Positions 12,116-24,231 of a stretch of 64,000 nt of DNA are shown here, piece after piece. Below the pieces are notes generated by a model. That model saw only the letters and a program-made list of their open reading frames with translations. It was not told where the DNA came from and did no database searches. The stretch covers positions 297,884,197-297,948,196 of the forward strand of contig OW240916.1 in the NCBI GenBank assembly GCA_933207985.1, given 5' to 3'. Source of the stretch: Pelobates cultripes (lineage: Eukaryota > Chordata > Amphibia > Anura > Pelobatidae). A program made the position numbers and the translations under genes. Each line of letters starts with the position of its first letter. The stretch's first letter is position 1.

Positions 12116-12370
12116 CGCTCATGGGCGGAACATGCAGCAAGCACATGAAGCCCTCCCTATAGGAAAGTATTGCTCTACTGTTTTAACGGACGCTGGATGT
12201 ACTCCTGCAGAGAGTGAAGTAGTCCAGCGTCAAGCAACCAAAAGTCGCCTAGCAAACAGGAAGTGCCTCTAGTGGCTGTCAATCAGACAATGTCATCTTA
12301 GCATTGCATGGTTAAGGGGACCGGGACATTGCAAAATAAGGTGGTCTTGGTGCCTGTAGCGTCCCTTTAA

Positions 12371-14194
12371 TTAAAAATGCTAATTTCCAGGACTAAAGTT
12401 TGACCATGCGAGAGGCACAAAAGAGGAATCATTATGATAGTTCATCCACAAGTGAAAAATGGACAATATCAAATAACAACACACAGCCAAAGAGTCTTTC
12501 CACCACATTATATTGGGTGCCAACTTCCAACTGTTATCACAACAAGCTGCAGGTCACTTGTGAAAGCAGCAGTACATAAACAGAGATAGACAATTTGTTT
12601 TTAGATTGCAAAGGATATAATCAAATTGCTAACTAATGAATTCTATTTATCCTTCTTAATTAGAACTTTCTTATCTAGGTACAACAAGATACCTGTGTAT
12701 GTTCTATGATTAGCTATTTGTATCTAACATTTCCTAATTTTTGTTTATTTATTTCAATGGGTATGAGAGTCGCTAAAACAAGTACTTTTCTATTGTGTGC
12801 ATTGATAAAAGTCGAAAGAATAAAACTATTTCGGGATAGGAGACGGGTAAATTTCTTCTGAACTATTCTGTAAATATTCTAAGAATCAACATTTACGGAA
12901 AGTGTTTTCACAATCTGGGAAGTGCCGACAGATAAGCCAATAAAGGAACAAAAATTAAAAAAACAAAATACTTGATGACTCAAACTTGCCGTGTAGCCCA
13001 CTTTGAGAATGGCACAGTTACAAGCAAAACAACACAGTGTTTTTACAAGTCATTTCCCACTAAAAGAATGCTGTACGATGTCTCTTTTTGTATATGCGGT
13101 GATTGTTTATCTTAACATCCCCATCACATCTTAATGACCAGTTCATTCTCAGACACATTGTCAAGGTAGTTCAGGAGGACTAAAAAAATTCAAAGAAATA
13201 AGAAAAAAATTTAAAAAATCTACCCCATCAAAACTAGTTTTAAAAGAAGTTAAACCCTCCTCAGATCACGATAGCTGTTGCTTCTATCTGCCCCAATAAA
13301 TAGTATGAAGGATGAGCAGAGCAGCTAAAGTATAAAACACAATGCTCTTTGCAGCACTTTTGTATTGAGGGGCCTCCACCTGCTTCCAAAATGTTGCACA
13401 AGCCTCATGGGGGTCACAATCAGCCAATTAGTGCCATCTGAATTTGGACAGAACTGACACTACTAATGCAGAAGTGTAGTTCCTGTATAAAGAATACCCT
13501 GAATTTTTCTCTTTTTTTTTAATATACATATACTTATCTATTTCCTTTGAAAACTTGGTGAAAGGATTTTTATACTAAAGAAATCTTTTAAGGTGACAGT
13601 TATTCTTAAATACCTGTACCTCTAAACCCAAACCAACAGAGAAAACAGCCCAAGAAAAAAAAAAAAAAAAATTGTGCAAGGTTAACGCATATCAGTATAT
13701 AGCCACAAATGTAGATTAACAGCAACTCCAACACTTTACAGACACTGTATGCCAACAATAAAATGGTAGGATTTTTGGTTTCTTAGAAATCTGCAAGAAG
13801 ACCACTCGATCATGTGGCTTCTTTGTAATTCTGAAAAAGTGTGGCCAAAAACAGACAACTTCATAATGGAGTTCTCTACAAGAATCCTTATCCTATGATC
13901 AAGAAACACATTACCTCTTGCCAGAACCGAACTTATAAGCACACAGAGCAGTGGGGATAGAATAACCATTAAAATCGTTCTGGCTTTTTGAGTCAGATGC
14001 CTGCTAAATCTGTAATACCCAGCCAATTTGCAAATTCTCTAAAGTTTCAACATGTTTCGTGGTATATGAAAACAATTATATTTTAAGCACGGGGTAAACA
14101 GCTGGTACATGAAATAAGGGCAAAAAGTAGAAACATTTGCTGTTGTAAAGGCATGATAAATGTCAGATTTTTTCCATACAATAAAAAAAAAAGT
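12371..14194. other. AT-rich intronic DNA, no gene seen
   Basis: No exon with usable splice sites and no recognisable element. The longest frame (13736-14026, minus) has no known motif and ordinary composition. Confidence 0.55.
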
Positions 14195-14596
14195 CTAAGG
14201 AACACTCCAATGTAATAAAAAATATTTAGTTTTAATACTTGAAGTGTTCCTTTACCTCTTTAAACACCAGGCACCCCTTCTCTTAATTATAAAGATAACT
14301 TACACCTTATTCTCCTGTCTTCTGCTCCGCTCCAACCCCAGGAGGCTATCCACTTTCCTACAGCTGAAAATGGTGAATGAAAAGCGCTAGTCAAAAACAG
14401 TGACTGCCCAACAGAATGCTTCTCATAGGAAAACATTACATCAATGCATTTCTATGGAACCTTTCTCTTCAAACAAAGTGAGTAAAGAAGGCTTCCTAGC
14501 TGTCAGATTGATGGGGTGTGCCTAAAGCAATTCATCAACCTGCCAAATCCTCTTAAAGGGACATGTTTGTGTTCCTGACCCTATAGTGTTTCTTTA
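14195..14596 (+). mobile_element. T2-type MITE
   Basis: It opens CTAAGGAACACTCC and closes GACCCTATAGTGTTTCTTTAA. The right end matches that of the copy at 38019-38585. The left TTAA is mutated to CTAA. Confidence 0.65.
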
Positions 14597-15557
14597 AAGT
14601 AGGCCCTTTCATGAGTAAGAACAAAGGGTACCCCAAGAGCACTTCAGCAAGCAAATATGGTTTGGAGTTGTCCCATTAAATGACAAAGCAAATATGTATT
14701 TATATATTTATTTATAAGGTGGTAAGTGCGGAGGGGTAGGGGGCAAGGAACCCACCTGTTCCTTTTCCCCAAACAACATTCCCCCCTCCCCCTCAGGAAC
14801 AGCCTTGAGGATAAATGCTTTCTAATTGTTTTGCTAAATTATGCAGAGTTTGTGTACAGTAATTTCACTACATGCAAATATGATGTAAACACCTTGTATC
14901 TTTTTAATGCTGTTGAGATTTATTGCTTGAGATATGAGATCTTTAGTGTCAGTCAAACAGGAGGAAGTTATGAATTATAAACATAATTTAACGATGTAAC
15001 GGAGACAGATATAATTTAGAACATGCACCGATTCGATTAGGAAAACAAAAATACATTCTTCAAATGAAGTAAACTGAAAGAATGTAACTACACAAATATT
15101 TATTAACAAAATCGGATTATAATAAATATGCTTCAAAATCACAAAGGTTTTTAGGAGAAAACATTTTAATGGCATGGTGGTACGAGCATGCTCCACCTCT
15201 TAATGGAAATCTCTAAAGGTTAAAAATACATTTATTTTTTACGTTATTGTGTTCTTCACAAACTCCCAAAAGGGGGGGTGCACCGAAAACCTATGGCCCA
15301 TGTGCAACAAATGTTGAGCTCTGCCAATTGGATGCTTCACATACAAAAGCACTGAATCATTATATATCATACCATATATATCTTTCAGTCATTATTGAAT
15401 CAGTAACTACGTAGTTTCAATATCCCTTTTCTGCCAATTTGTAAGAAATGTTTTGAATAATTCAAACAGAAGGAAAAGTAATGACACATCTGTAGAATTA
15501 GGACATCTATGTTGCATAGAACAAGATACAAGAGGAACTGCATTCCTTTTACTCATT

Positions 15558-15780
15558 TCATATAATTAATATTTTTATATAGCGCCAACAAATTCCGTAG
15601 CGCTGTACAATGGGTGGACTAACAAACATGTAATTGTAACCAGACAAGTTTGACGCACAGGAACAGAGGGGTTGAGGGCCCTGCTCAATGAGCTTACATG
15701 CTAGAGGGAGTGGGGTAAAGTGACACCAAAAGGTAAGAATAGTATTAGGGAAGATTGGTAGAATAGTTTTCACTGAAGAC
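15558..15780 (-). mobile_element. SINE-like dispersed repeat, minus orientation
   Basis: On the minus strand it reads ATGTAAGCTCATTGAGCAGG, CCTCTGTTCCTGTGCGTC and then the tail GTACAGCGCTACGGAATTTG with TTGGCGCTATATAAA. The same blocks in the same order occur at 56300-56545, and the tail at 22320-22390 and about 3680-3722. This fits a SINE, or the shared 3' end of a LINE. No pol III A/B boxes are clear enough to call its origin. Confidence 0.7.
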
Positions 15781-15918
15781 CTAGTGTGTTTTTTGTTGTT
15801 TTTTTCCAAAAGGACAGTTGCAGGAGAAGAAATCAGTTGGGAGCCATTAACAGTTTAATTGATACACTTGTTTAAAAGTGAGTTTTTAATAATTTTTGTA
15901 ACTGTGACTATGACTATG

Positions 15919-16384
15919 CTAAGGACCACTATAGGCACCCAGACCACTTCAGCTCAATGAAGTTGTCTGGGTGCCAGGTCCATCTAGGGTTAATCCTACT
16001 GCTGTAAATATAGTAGCTTCAGAGAAACTGCTATGTTTACAATAGAGTTAATCCAGCCTCTAGTGGCTGTCTCATTGACAGCCGCTAGAGTTGCTTCTCA
16101 CAGTGAGAAGACGCCAGCGTCCATAGGAAAGCATTGAGAATGACTTTCCTATGGACTGACTGAATGCGCGCGCGGCTCTTGCCGCGCATGCGGCGGATGA
16201 CGTCGGCAGAGGGAGGAGAGTCCCCAGCGCCGAGGGAGCCTGGCGCTGGAGAAAGGAAATAATTTAACCCCTTCCTCCCCCTAGAGCCCAGCGGGAGTGG
16301 GACCATGATTGTAGGGGGTACCCAAAGACCCTATAGAGCCAGGAAAACAAAGTTTGTTTTCCTGGCACTACAGTGGTCCTTTAA
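15919..16384 (+). mobile_element. T2-type MITE of the AGGACCACTATAG family
   Basis: CTAAGGACCACTATAGGCAC opens and ACTACAGTGGTCCTTTAA closes it. A subterminal AGACCACTTCAGC hairpin follows the left end. It is about 466 bases and closely related to 26941-27424 and to 7707-8185. Confidence 0.8.
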
Positions 16385-16728
16385 ATACAGGTGTCATTGT
16401 GAAACTAAGCCGTAAAGGGTGATAGTGAGAAAATTAGGAATAGCATAATACAGAATGGAAAAGGTCGGTTATGGTGTGCCAGAACCGACGATGCGGTAGG
16501 TCTGTAAATAAAGAGGGCCCACCTTAAGGTGTTTGAAGGCATATTGAGTTAATAGAGAGAGTGCATTGCAAATCGCTAGACCAGAAACAGTACAGGGAAA
16601 GGTGAGGGGTCCCTTTGAAAAGGTAATTAAGCTTCTTCCACAACTCTAGGCAAAGCTGTAACATTTGTGTGAGGGGCACAAAGGTCATAAAAGTGATATC
16701 GAGAAAATTAGGAATAGAAATATTGAAA

Positions 16729-16768
<40 letters not shown>

Positions 16769-17452
16769 TTTGTTTATGTTTTTGAAAGGGCTAATGAAAA
16801 TTTACATCACCAATTTCATATAGATTGTTTAACAGATGTTTTCCAAATGCAATAGAAAAATGTAAGTCTATGCAGAACCTGTGAAATATAGATGTTACAT
16901 AAGCCACTTATTTTAAGAAGCATGCTTTCCTTTATAAAAAAAAAAGTCAGTATGCAAAAGACAAAAAGCAAGGCAGATTACCCACTCTCACACTTGATAA
17001 ACCGTTTGTAAGCACTTAAGACTTTATTCATCAAGGATTCTATCTACTGAAAGCTTCAAATTTTCATTAAAAATCTGACTAAAAAGTTGAAGACAAATAA
17101 TGCAGACATGACATGATGGGTAAAATGTAGGGGAGGGCTATACTGCCACTTAAAAAGAGACTTTCAAATACCATTAATCAGATACATATGGTATCACTTT
17201 GCAAGGAATTCTCTTTAGAGGGAGATTTAGAGTATTGGAAGGAGAAAAAAAAAAAATTAAAAAAGGAATGACCCCTCTGGCTGTTGGCAATACCAGACCG
17301 CCAATTACTGGAAAATGCATTATATAATGGGGCCCCCTTCTTAACATGGTCTTTCCTTGTATCTGTGTAGAGGCATCTGTGCAAATGCCTTCAGATTGCA
17401 AAATGATAAGCATGCAAAGTTTTGCTCTTTAAAGCAAAAAAAAATAATAATA

Positions 17453-17455
<3 letters not shown>
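16385..17455. other. Intronic DNA with small duplicated words
   Basis: The phrase GAGAAAATTAGGAATAG occurs at about 16427 and again at about 16702, a short local duplication. A (TA)n run lies at 16737-16763. Nothing else is recognisable. Confidence 0.5.

Positions 17456-17549
<94 letters not shown>
17456..17549. repeat. (TA)n microsatellite
   Basis: About 94 bases of uninterrupted TA. Open frames of alternating Ile and Tyr on both strands are artefacts. Confidence 0.98.
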
Positions 17550-17550
<1 letters not shown>

Positions 17551-17855
17551 CCAAACTGACATACAATATGCATAATAACCATTTGGAGAGCACTATAACT
17601 CATTTTGTAATACTTTGTGCAAGTTTCTGTCCAAAATTTAAATCAGAACGTACAGACTAGTTTAATAAAACAAGTGGAAAACAACCCTTTTATTTCACTT
17701 CAGAACAAACTGCAACCCATGAATAACATGTGTGACGTCTTTACCTGGTCCTTAAAAGAAAAAATTTTTTTTTTTTTTTACATTATTATTATTTCAAATA
17801 GAAGAATAAACATGGTATGCAGTTATTATTTGGGAAAGCATATATATGATTACAA

Positions 17856-18257
17856 TTAAAGTGGCACTGTCATGCTGAACTTACCTTTCTCCTATTCTAT
17901 CCTTTCCTATTCTCTTCCGCTCTCAAAATCTGTTCTTTTCTTTATTTCTGATCTAGTTTCCTTTAAAACATAAGTCAAAGTGGGGACTACTTTTTCTTAT
18001 GTGTTTTTCCCACGCTGGACTTTCTTTGACCAAAAGGAGGAGCTTAAGTTAGCTCCATTTCCTGTGTCAAGGAGGAGGGTGAGTATTGTGGGAGAATGTT
18101 ATTTTACACAGGAAATGAAGCTGATTTAAGTTCCTCCATTGGTCAAACAAAGTCATGTTTTTAACCCTTTATTTGTCCGCAGGTGGAGGTGGGCAACGAC
18201 AACAATTTAGTGTTGGGAATATAGTTTTGTATTCCTAATAATATAGTGTTCATTTAA
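17856..18257 (+). mobile_element. T2-like MITE of the AAGTGGCACTGTCATG family
   Basis: TTAAAGTGGCACTGTCATGC at the left and AATATAGTGTTCATTTAA at the right. The left 40 bases nearly match 18585-18625. Confidence 0.65.
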
Positions 18258-18584
18258 CACTAAAAACCATATGCAAGACACTATCACACTTCAGTGGTCT
18301 ACGTTGATATAAATCAGATTTCTTCATTGCATTTGAAAAAATAATTAAACATGAGAAAGATTGATTTGAATTTGTGTAAGAGCAGTTCACCTCGCTGCAA
18401 ATTCAATTTGCACACATTTAAGACCTTTCATGCCAATCACTATGTTTTGGCCAATTATGCTCATGACTGGTATTAGTTAAATGATTATATGTAATTAAAT
18501 AGTCTAATGTAGCAATTTAGTCCTGCAAGGGAGTCTACCTGTAATCCTTCCAATAAATGCTGTGAAACAAGAATACTAGGTAAG

Positions 18585-18850
18585 TTAAAGCGGCACTGTC
18601 ATGCCGAACTTACCTTTCTTTAATAGATTCCTCTTCTCCCCCTCTCTCAAGATTTGTTCTTCATTTCTTCCTGTCTGCTCTAGTTTTCTTTAAAAACATA
18701 AGACAAAGTAGGGACTAATTTGTCTTATGGAGGGGTCCTACGCTTAACCAGCTTTGACCAGCGGAGGAACAAAGTGTGCTCCATTTCCTGTGGTCAAAGC
18801 AATTTTTCCATAATTCTCACCTTTCCTCCGTGATCTCGCGATGCTTCCCG
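18585..18850 (+). mobile_element. Partial T2-like MITE, same family as 17856-18257
   Basis: TTAAAGCGGCACTGTCATGC and the following CGAACTTACCTTTCTT block match the preceding copy. The right end is not found before a GC-rich palindromic segment. Confidence 0.6.
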
Positions 18851-19060
18851 TCAGTATTCCTGAACGTCCTGTCACTTAGGACCAAATTCTGTAGTTTCGC
18901 CAGCATTCTGTCTAACAGAATGAGAAAGTTTATTCATTCATGTTAGAACGCAATTCGAGACTTTGTTCTGATCGGAATTTAATTTCAATGACTGAAATTA
19001 TGGTCTTTCAGCCAAATTTACTAATACAAAGTAAAAATTACTTGGTATTAGTAAATTCTG

Positions 19061-19375
19061 CCCCTACTCGCCATATTACGAGCAGGGGCATGTCTATTAA
19101 ACAGTGAGCAGCCAGTGGCTGGGAGCTAGGGGGGGGGGGAGGGGAGACACCCCCCTCCCCCAATTTTTATTTAGGGCCCCCCACCCGCCGCTCATGAGTG
19201 ATGGGTGAGGGCCAAGGGGGACCCCATGTCCCCCATTTACTTTTATAGCCCCCCCCACCATGGGGGCTTTTGTTGGGGGGGGGAGGAGGGGGGATTTTTT
19301 TTTCCTGTTTACAACAGTGAGCAGCCACAGGCTGCTCTCTGTTTAGTATACATGCCCCACAGCGAGTAGGGGCAT
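19061..19375. repeat. GC-rich inverted repeat with poly-C/poly-G arms
   Basis: CCCCTACTCGCCATATTACG near 19061 and GCGAGTAGGGGCAT ending near 19375 are inverted copies. AAACAGTGAGCAGCC lies within the left arm and GGCTGCTCTCTGTTTA within the right. Between them are long C and G tracts. It looks like a foldback MITE, but no target duplication is clear. Confidence 0.55.
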
Positions 19376-20111
19376 TCAGGAGATTTTAATCTCCCTTATG
19401 TTAATATGGGGGTCATATTGACCCCATAGAGTGAGGGAGGTCATGGGAGTTTAGGAAGTGGCAGGGGGCACTGATCCCTGACGCTTCCATTTTTGCATAT
19501 TACAAGGAGGGAAATGCGTGCCGGTAACTCCCTCCTTGTAATAAACCAAATGGACAAAGAGGTCTTCGTTCATTCGTTTGAAATTTCTAGGCATTTATTC
19601 ATCTTTCTGATGAATGAATGTATGGATGAAATTCCCGTTCATATGCCAAAGTTTGTGAATGGTCATGCGCGGGAATTTCATAGCGCTATCTAGTGTGGGC
19701 AGAGGACGTGTCCCACAGGGCCTTCATCTACCCACACAAAGATGGCGGCATCCAGGACCTAGGTCAGGGCACAAAATAAAGATGCAAAAAATAGGCAATA
19801 TGGGGGGCGTAGGGGCATTTGGGAGTGACTAGGGGGACAATTAGATGTAGTGGGGTCGGGGGTGTTTAAAAAAATAAATAAAATAATATTATTATTATTA
19901 ATAATTTGGCCATGACAGTGAATGGTGAATGGTGGCAAAATAGAGGATCCAGATACATTTTCCAACTGAGATAGGTCACAGTCTGACTAATTTTGCAATC
20001 CACATATTTAAAAGAGTATCAGTACACCACCACTTATTTGAAGAAAGAGATGTGTAGCTAGCACACACGCTGGAATTTACAGAACATACAAAAAAAAAAA
20101 TATATAATTTA

Positions 20112-20144
<33 letters not shown>

Positions 20145-20146
20145 AT

Positions 20147-20203
20147 ACAATGCTAAACAAAAATCTGCACACCAGTCAAGCCATAAGACTTGCTTTTCCC
20201 ACA
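20147..20203 (+). repeat. 57-bp direct repeat, copy 1
   Basis: Starts ACAATGCTAAACAAAAATCT and ends CTTTTCCCACA. It is identical by eye to 20555-20611. A (TA)n tract precedes it. Confidence 0.85.
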
Positions 20204-20554
20204 GAAATGACAAATCGTCAGTGATGTTACAACTGCAAAGGATTCTGGGTGGGCATATGCAAATTAGTTTAACAAAGAATCACATTTTTGCCTCATTCCA
20301 TTTTAAACATGGATTCCTTTTAATTTGTGTTTGCAGTATACAACTGCTTGGAACACAATTTAGGATAAGATGCAAAACCAGTGAACCACTCATGGACAGC
20401 TGTTTCGTTGTTAATGCAACTCTTCAGCATGAGGTTGGTTACTGGTTTGCTTATTGAGGCTTGGTAGTGCTTGGGAAGCAAAATCCAAATAGGTTATGGT
20501 GGGGAAAAATTGTGATTGAAAACCCCTTCCACCTGAAGTATGTGGATAGTTAAG

Positions 20555-20611
20555 ACAATGCTAAACAAAAATCTGCACACCAGTCAAGCCATAAGACTTG
20601 CTTTTCCCACA
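20555..20611 (+). repeat. 57-bp direct repeat, copy 2
   Basis: Same 57 bases as 20147-20203. A (TA)n/(CA)n tract follows it. The 351 bases between the copies show no recognisable element. Confidence 0.85.
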
Positions 20612-20621
20612 AATAGAGATT

Positions 20622-20691
20622 ATATATATATATATATATATATACACATACACACACACATACATACACATACATACATATATACACACAG
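20622..20691. repeat. (TA)n-(CATA)n microsatellite
   Basis: A TA run grading into CACATACA repeats. Together with the (TA)n run at 20095-20146 it brackets the two 57-bp direct repeats. Confidence 0.95.
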
Positions 20692-21099
20692 ATTAATGTG
20701 ATTTTTCTCGTTCTGTTGACCCACTGCCCACAGTCAATGCACCAAATCACCCTCAACCCCATACAAATGCCACCTATTTGTGTAAAAAGTAAAACACATA
20801 TCTATATTTTTATTACGTTTCATTTGCAGTACTAAGACTGTCTGTAGTGGCTGCATTTAACATGCAATGCTGTAGGAATGATATGTTCAATTGAAACTTC
20901 CTTTACTGTGTGTGAGCAGACATTTTCAGCACATATGTATGTATTAAACCAGTAACTTCTGGCACAGCAATTTATTCCTTCACATGATGGTAATCATTTA
21001 TAGAGCCTAAATAAAGGTAAGTGAGGCTTTATAGAATAATTTTCATTCTGCAAAATACTATTTTATTTTTTTTAAGTTTGTGGCCAAATTGATTTTAAT

Positions 21100-21598
21100 T
21101 TGAAAGCGGAATTGTCAAAGTCTGGGAACTTTCCATAATTTGCAAAGCCACCCGGCGGTGATATCATCGTGCGTGGTCCTGTGCAGTCAAAAGGTGAGAT
21201 TTACTTACACAAACCAGTCCATCGCAGGCCCCGCCATCCTCTTCTGGCACTATAGCGCCAGGAGCCGGCATTACTGGTCATGCGTGAAAGTACAGCTCTA
21301 TGGAGGATTCTGCAAGACCATGGATCATCCATAGATAAAGCCAGTTTTCCTGCAGCTGTCAACGGCTTGAGGGATTGAGGGATTGACATTTCTGGACGGC
21401 AGTAGCTCCGACCATTGTCAAAAAGGGTAAGGCGTAGGAAAAATTCTGAGACCAAGTACTTTGTCTCGGTAGATCTTTTGACTTGGCATTTCGGTGAAAT
21501 TCCAACACAATCAATATGAAATTCATAAATATTTTGCCTTTATGAAATACTTCTTTTGCAGTGGTGAAGGGGGGAGAGGGGTATCAGTGCTGCTTTAA
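21100..21598 (+). mobile_element. T2-like MITE of the AAGCGGCATTGTCA family
   Basis: TTGAAAGCGGAATTGTCAAAG at the left and ATCAGTGCTGCTTTAA at the right form short inverted termini. No transposase frame. Confidence 0.6.
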
Positions 21599-22084
21599 CA
21601 AGCTCATATTAAACTGACCATCATTAAATACAATGCTTTAACCTAATTTCACACAACCAGATCCAAGAAATACTGAATCTGTCCATGTCTCATCTCCCTG
21701 CAACTTTCAGATACTGACTGAAGTTTGGAAGATACTTCAACTGAAATTATTAGGTTACTATAATAATGTTACTATGAATATCTATAATTTGACACAAATT
21801 TTCTGTGCATGCAGTTTTATATTGTTTGTTTGTTTTGTATTGAATGTATTCAACCAATATTGCATGTACAGTTATTACAATTTTGGTTGGTAAACTTTTC
21901 AATTGTATACAACATGTTTGCTCTACCCACTCCTCCTTCCTTCGCCCTGCCTGTCTGTAAATACCTTCATATAACTGTGTCTTATCTCCATCTCTGTTCA
22001 TTAGGTCTCACTCACACACCCATATCCAAGCAATATTTTATAGCATGCTCCTCCTGGTGTTTGATATCTCACTAAATTACCTCC

Positions 22085-22390
22085 TCATTTCATTTACATT
22101 TTACCAGTAGCTGCACCTCTCCGTTAACTTCCATTGCCCAATCCTTCCAAATTTCCCTTTGTCTCAAATTTCCCATTCTATATCTTCGATTGTAAGCTCA
22201 CAGGCAATCTAACTAGGCACTTTGTATAAAACAAAAAGCTTAAATGGCTAGATCTCAGCTCACAGGCAGGATCTACTTTACCTTTTGTATTGGTCTGTAT
22301 ATATTGTACATACTCCCCTAATTGTACAGCTCTGTGGAATATGTTGGTACTCTATAAATGCCAGCAATAAATAAAATTAATAAAAATAAA
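22085..22390 (+). mobile_element. SINE-like dispersed repeat, plus orientation
   Basis: It contains GATTGTAAGCTCACAGGC, CCTTTTGTATTGGTCTGTAT and the tail TGTACAGCTCTGTGGAATAT, TTGGTACTCTATAAA, ending in an A/T-rich (AATAAA)n-like tract. The tail matches the 15.6-kb copy. Confidence 0.65.
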
Positions 22391-22529
22391 CCTGTAATGC
22401 AAGCAGGGCAATGCACATGTAATCTTTTGAAACAGCTGGTTAGTGCAATTGCACAACAGATTAGAACAGAGCTAGACAAATCCCAATTTTGCCCTGGCGT
22501 CTGGGATTTGAAGCTAATTAACTGAACGC

Positions 22530-22830
22530 AGGATGGGGGAACAATGGGGCCGGCCGGTCGGCTCAGTGAGCGTGCAGGCGGCCGCCCTGAGGATCTTGCA
22601 GGGGGCAGGCTGGGGCAGTGTGGGAGGGAGCAGTAATCCTGTCTGCTTCCTCGTGCGGGGATGCCGGGCGCCAGAATATGACATCATTCCGGCCCCGGCA
22701 TCACTATAGGGAGCAGAGAGAAGCTGCAGGTAGATTAGTGGTTCCTCGCACACAGGATGAGCGATCAGACCCCCAGGGAAAGTCTACTCAGCTCTCCCAG
22801 GTAGGGAGGCTGGGTGAATTAAAATGGAGA
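22530..22830. mobile_element. GC-rich palindromic segment, same family as 5745-6430
   Basis: GGGATGCCGGGCGCCAGAAT and ATTCCGGCCCCGGCATCACT form the core hairpin; GAGGGAGCAG and the final GGGAGGCTGGGTGAATTAAA correspond to the block at 6415-6440. A (GAGT)n and (GT)n tract follows at 22833-22880, echoing the GT-rich array in the composite. Confidence 0.6.
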
Positions 22831-22847
22831 GAGTGAGTGAGTGATTG

Positions 22848-22880
<33 letters not shown>

Positions 22881-23213
22881 ACACACCCTGTTCCAAATTA
22901 TTATGCAAATTATATTTCTCATTTACCTAAATAATTGATGTAAATAACAATCAGCATAATTCTCATGTTATCAACTATTAAGAGTACAATTCAAATTTTA
23001 TTGAACAACTCTCCTAATGATGAACAGTATTTTTTTTAAACATAAAAAACTTACAATGCACTGTTCCAAATTATTACGCAGAGTAAGTTTCAAAACACTT
23101 TATAGCTTGTAAAGAACTGAAAATTGTCATTTGTTGTGTTTGCAATATAATTACTGAAATCAAAAGCGGTTTCAATCAAACTTATAACAACATTTTAACT
23201 TTAACAGATCACG

Positions 23214-24208
23214 TTACATTTTAATATAGGACCCCTTATTTGATAGCAGCTTCACAAGTCTTGCATCCATTGAACTTGTGAGTTTTTGGACAGTTTCTGC
23301 ATGAATTTGTTTGCAAGATGTCAGAATAGCCTCCCAGAGCTGCTGTTTGGATGTAAACTGCCTCCCACCCTCATAGATCTTTTGCTTGAGGATGCTCCAA
23401 AGGTTCTCAATAGGATTGAGGTCAAGGGAGAATGGAGGCCACACCATGACTTTCTCTCCTTTTATCCCCATAGCAGCCATTGATGCAGAGGTATTCTTTG
23501 CAGCATGAGGTGGTGCATTGTCATGCATGAAGATGATTTTATTACAGAAAGCATAGTTCTTCCTTCTGTACCATGGAAGAAAGTGGTCAGTCAGGTACAC
23601 CACATACTTTGCAGAGGTCATCTTTACACCTTCGGGGACCCTAAAGTGGCCGACCAGCTCTCTTCCCATGATTCCGGCCCAAAACAAGACTCCACCACCG
23701 GCTTGCTGACATCGCAGCCTTGATGGAACAGGGTGACCATCCACTACTCCATCCATCTGGACCACCCCGGGTTGCACGGCACTCATCAGTGAACAGGACT
23801 GTTTGAAAATTAGTCTTCATGTGTTTTTCTGCCCAATGCAGCAGTTTCTGCTTGTGAGCATTGGTTAGTGGTGGCCAAATAGAAGGATTATGCACAGTTG
23901 CAAGACTCTGGAGGACCCTACAACTTGATGTATGTGGGACTCCAGAGGCATGAGCAGCTTCAAATATCTGTTTGCTGCTATCTAATGGTATTTTAGCAGC
24001 TGCTCTCTTGATCCGATGCATGGATCTGGCAGAAATCTTCCTCAATGTGCCTTTATCTGTGTCTGTGCTCTCAATCAGCCACAAATCTCTTAATACTGCG
24101 ATGATCACGCTTAAGTTTTTGTGAAATATCTAATGTTTTCATACCTCGTCCAAGGCACTGAACTATTTCACTCTTTTCAGCAGCAGAGAGCTCCTTTTTC
24201 TTCCCCAT
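23214..24208 (-). pseudogene. Tc1-like transposase, broken
   Basis: The ATG is at 24208 on the minus strand and the family stop is at 23214, about 330 codons, full length for Tc1. The N-terminal helix-turn-helix part reads MGKKKELSAAEKSEIVQ onward, then ends in a TGA near 24070 with a frame change. The middle has HKQKLLHWAEKHMKTNFQ and the first catalytic Asp in FTDECRA. After a second frame change near 23780 come WAGIMG, the second Asp in FMHDNAPPHA and the third acidic residue in NPIENLW. By my count 37 residues separate the second Asp from the Glu. Transposases of this type cut and paste at TA. With at least one nonsense and two frame changes it is dead. It is sense to ssbp2, within its intron. 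Confidence 0.9.
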
Positions 24209-24231
24209 ATTTCATGAAAATGGTGCTCTGC

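Larger units (their letters stand above)
11058..12370 (+). mobile_element. T2-type MITE split by a CR1 insertion
   Basis: The left part, TTAAAGGGATTCTATACTG onward (11058-11209), and the right part, 12100-12370, ending CCTGTAGCGTCCCTTTAA, form one MITE of about 425 bases once the CR1 copy is removed. Confidence 0.75.

Noticed and set aside
17357..17603. Ile/Tyr alternating frames on both strands
   Set aside because: Translation of a (TA)n tract.
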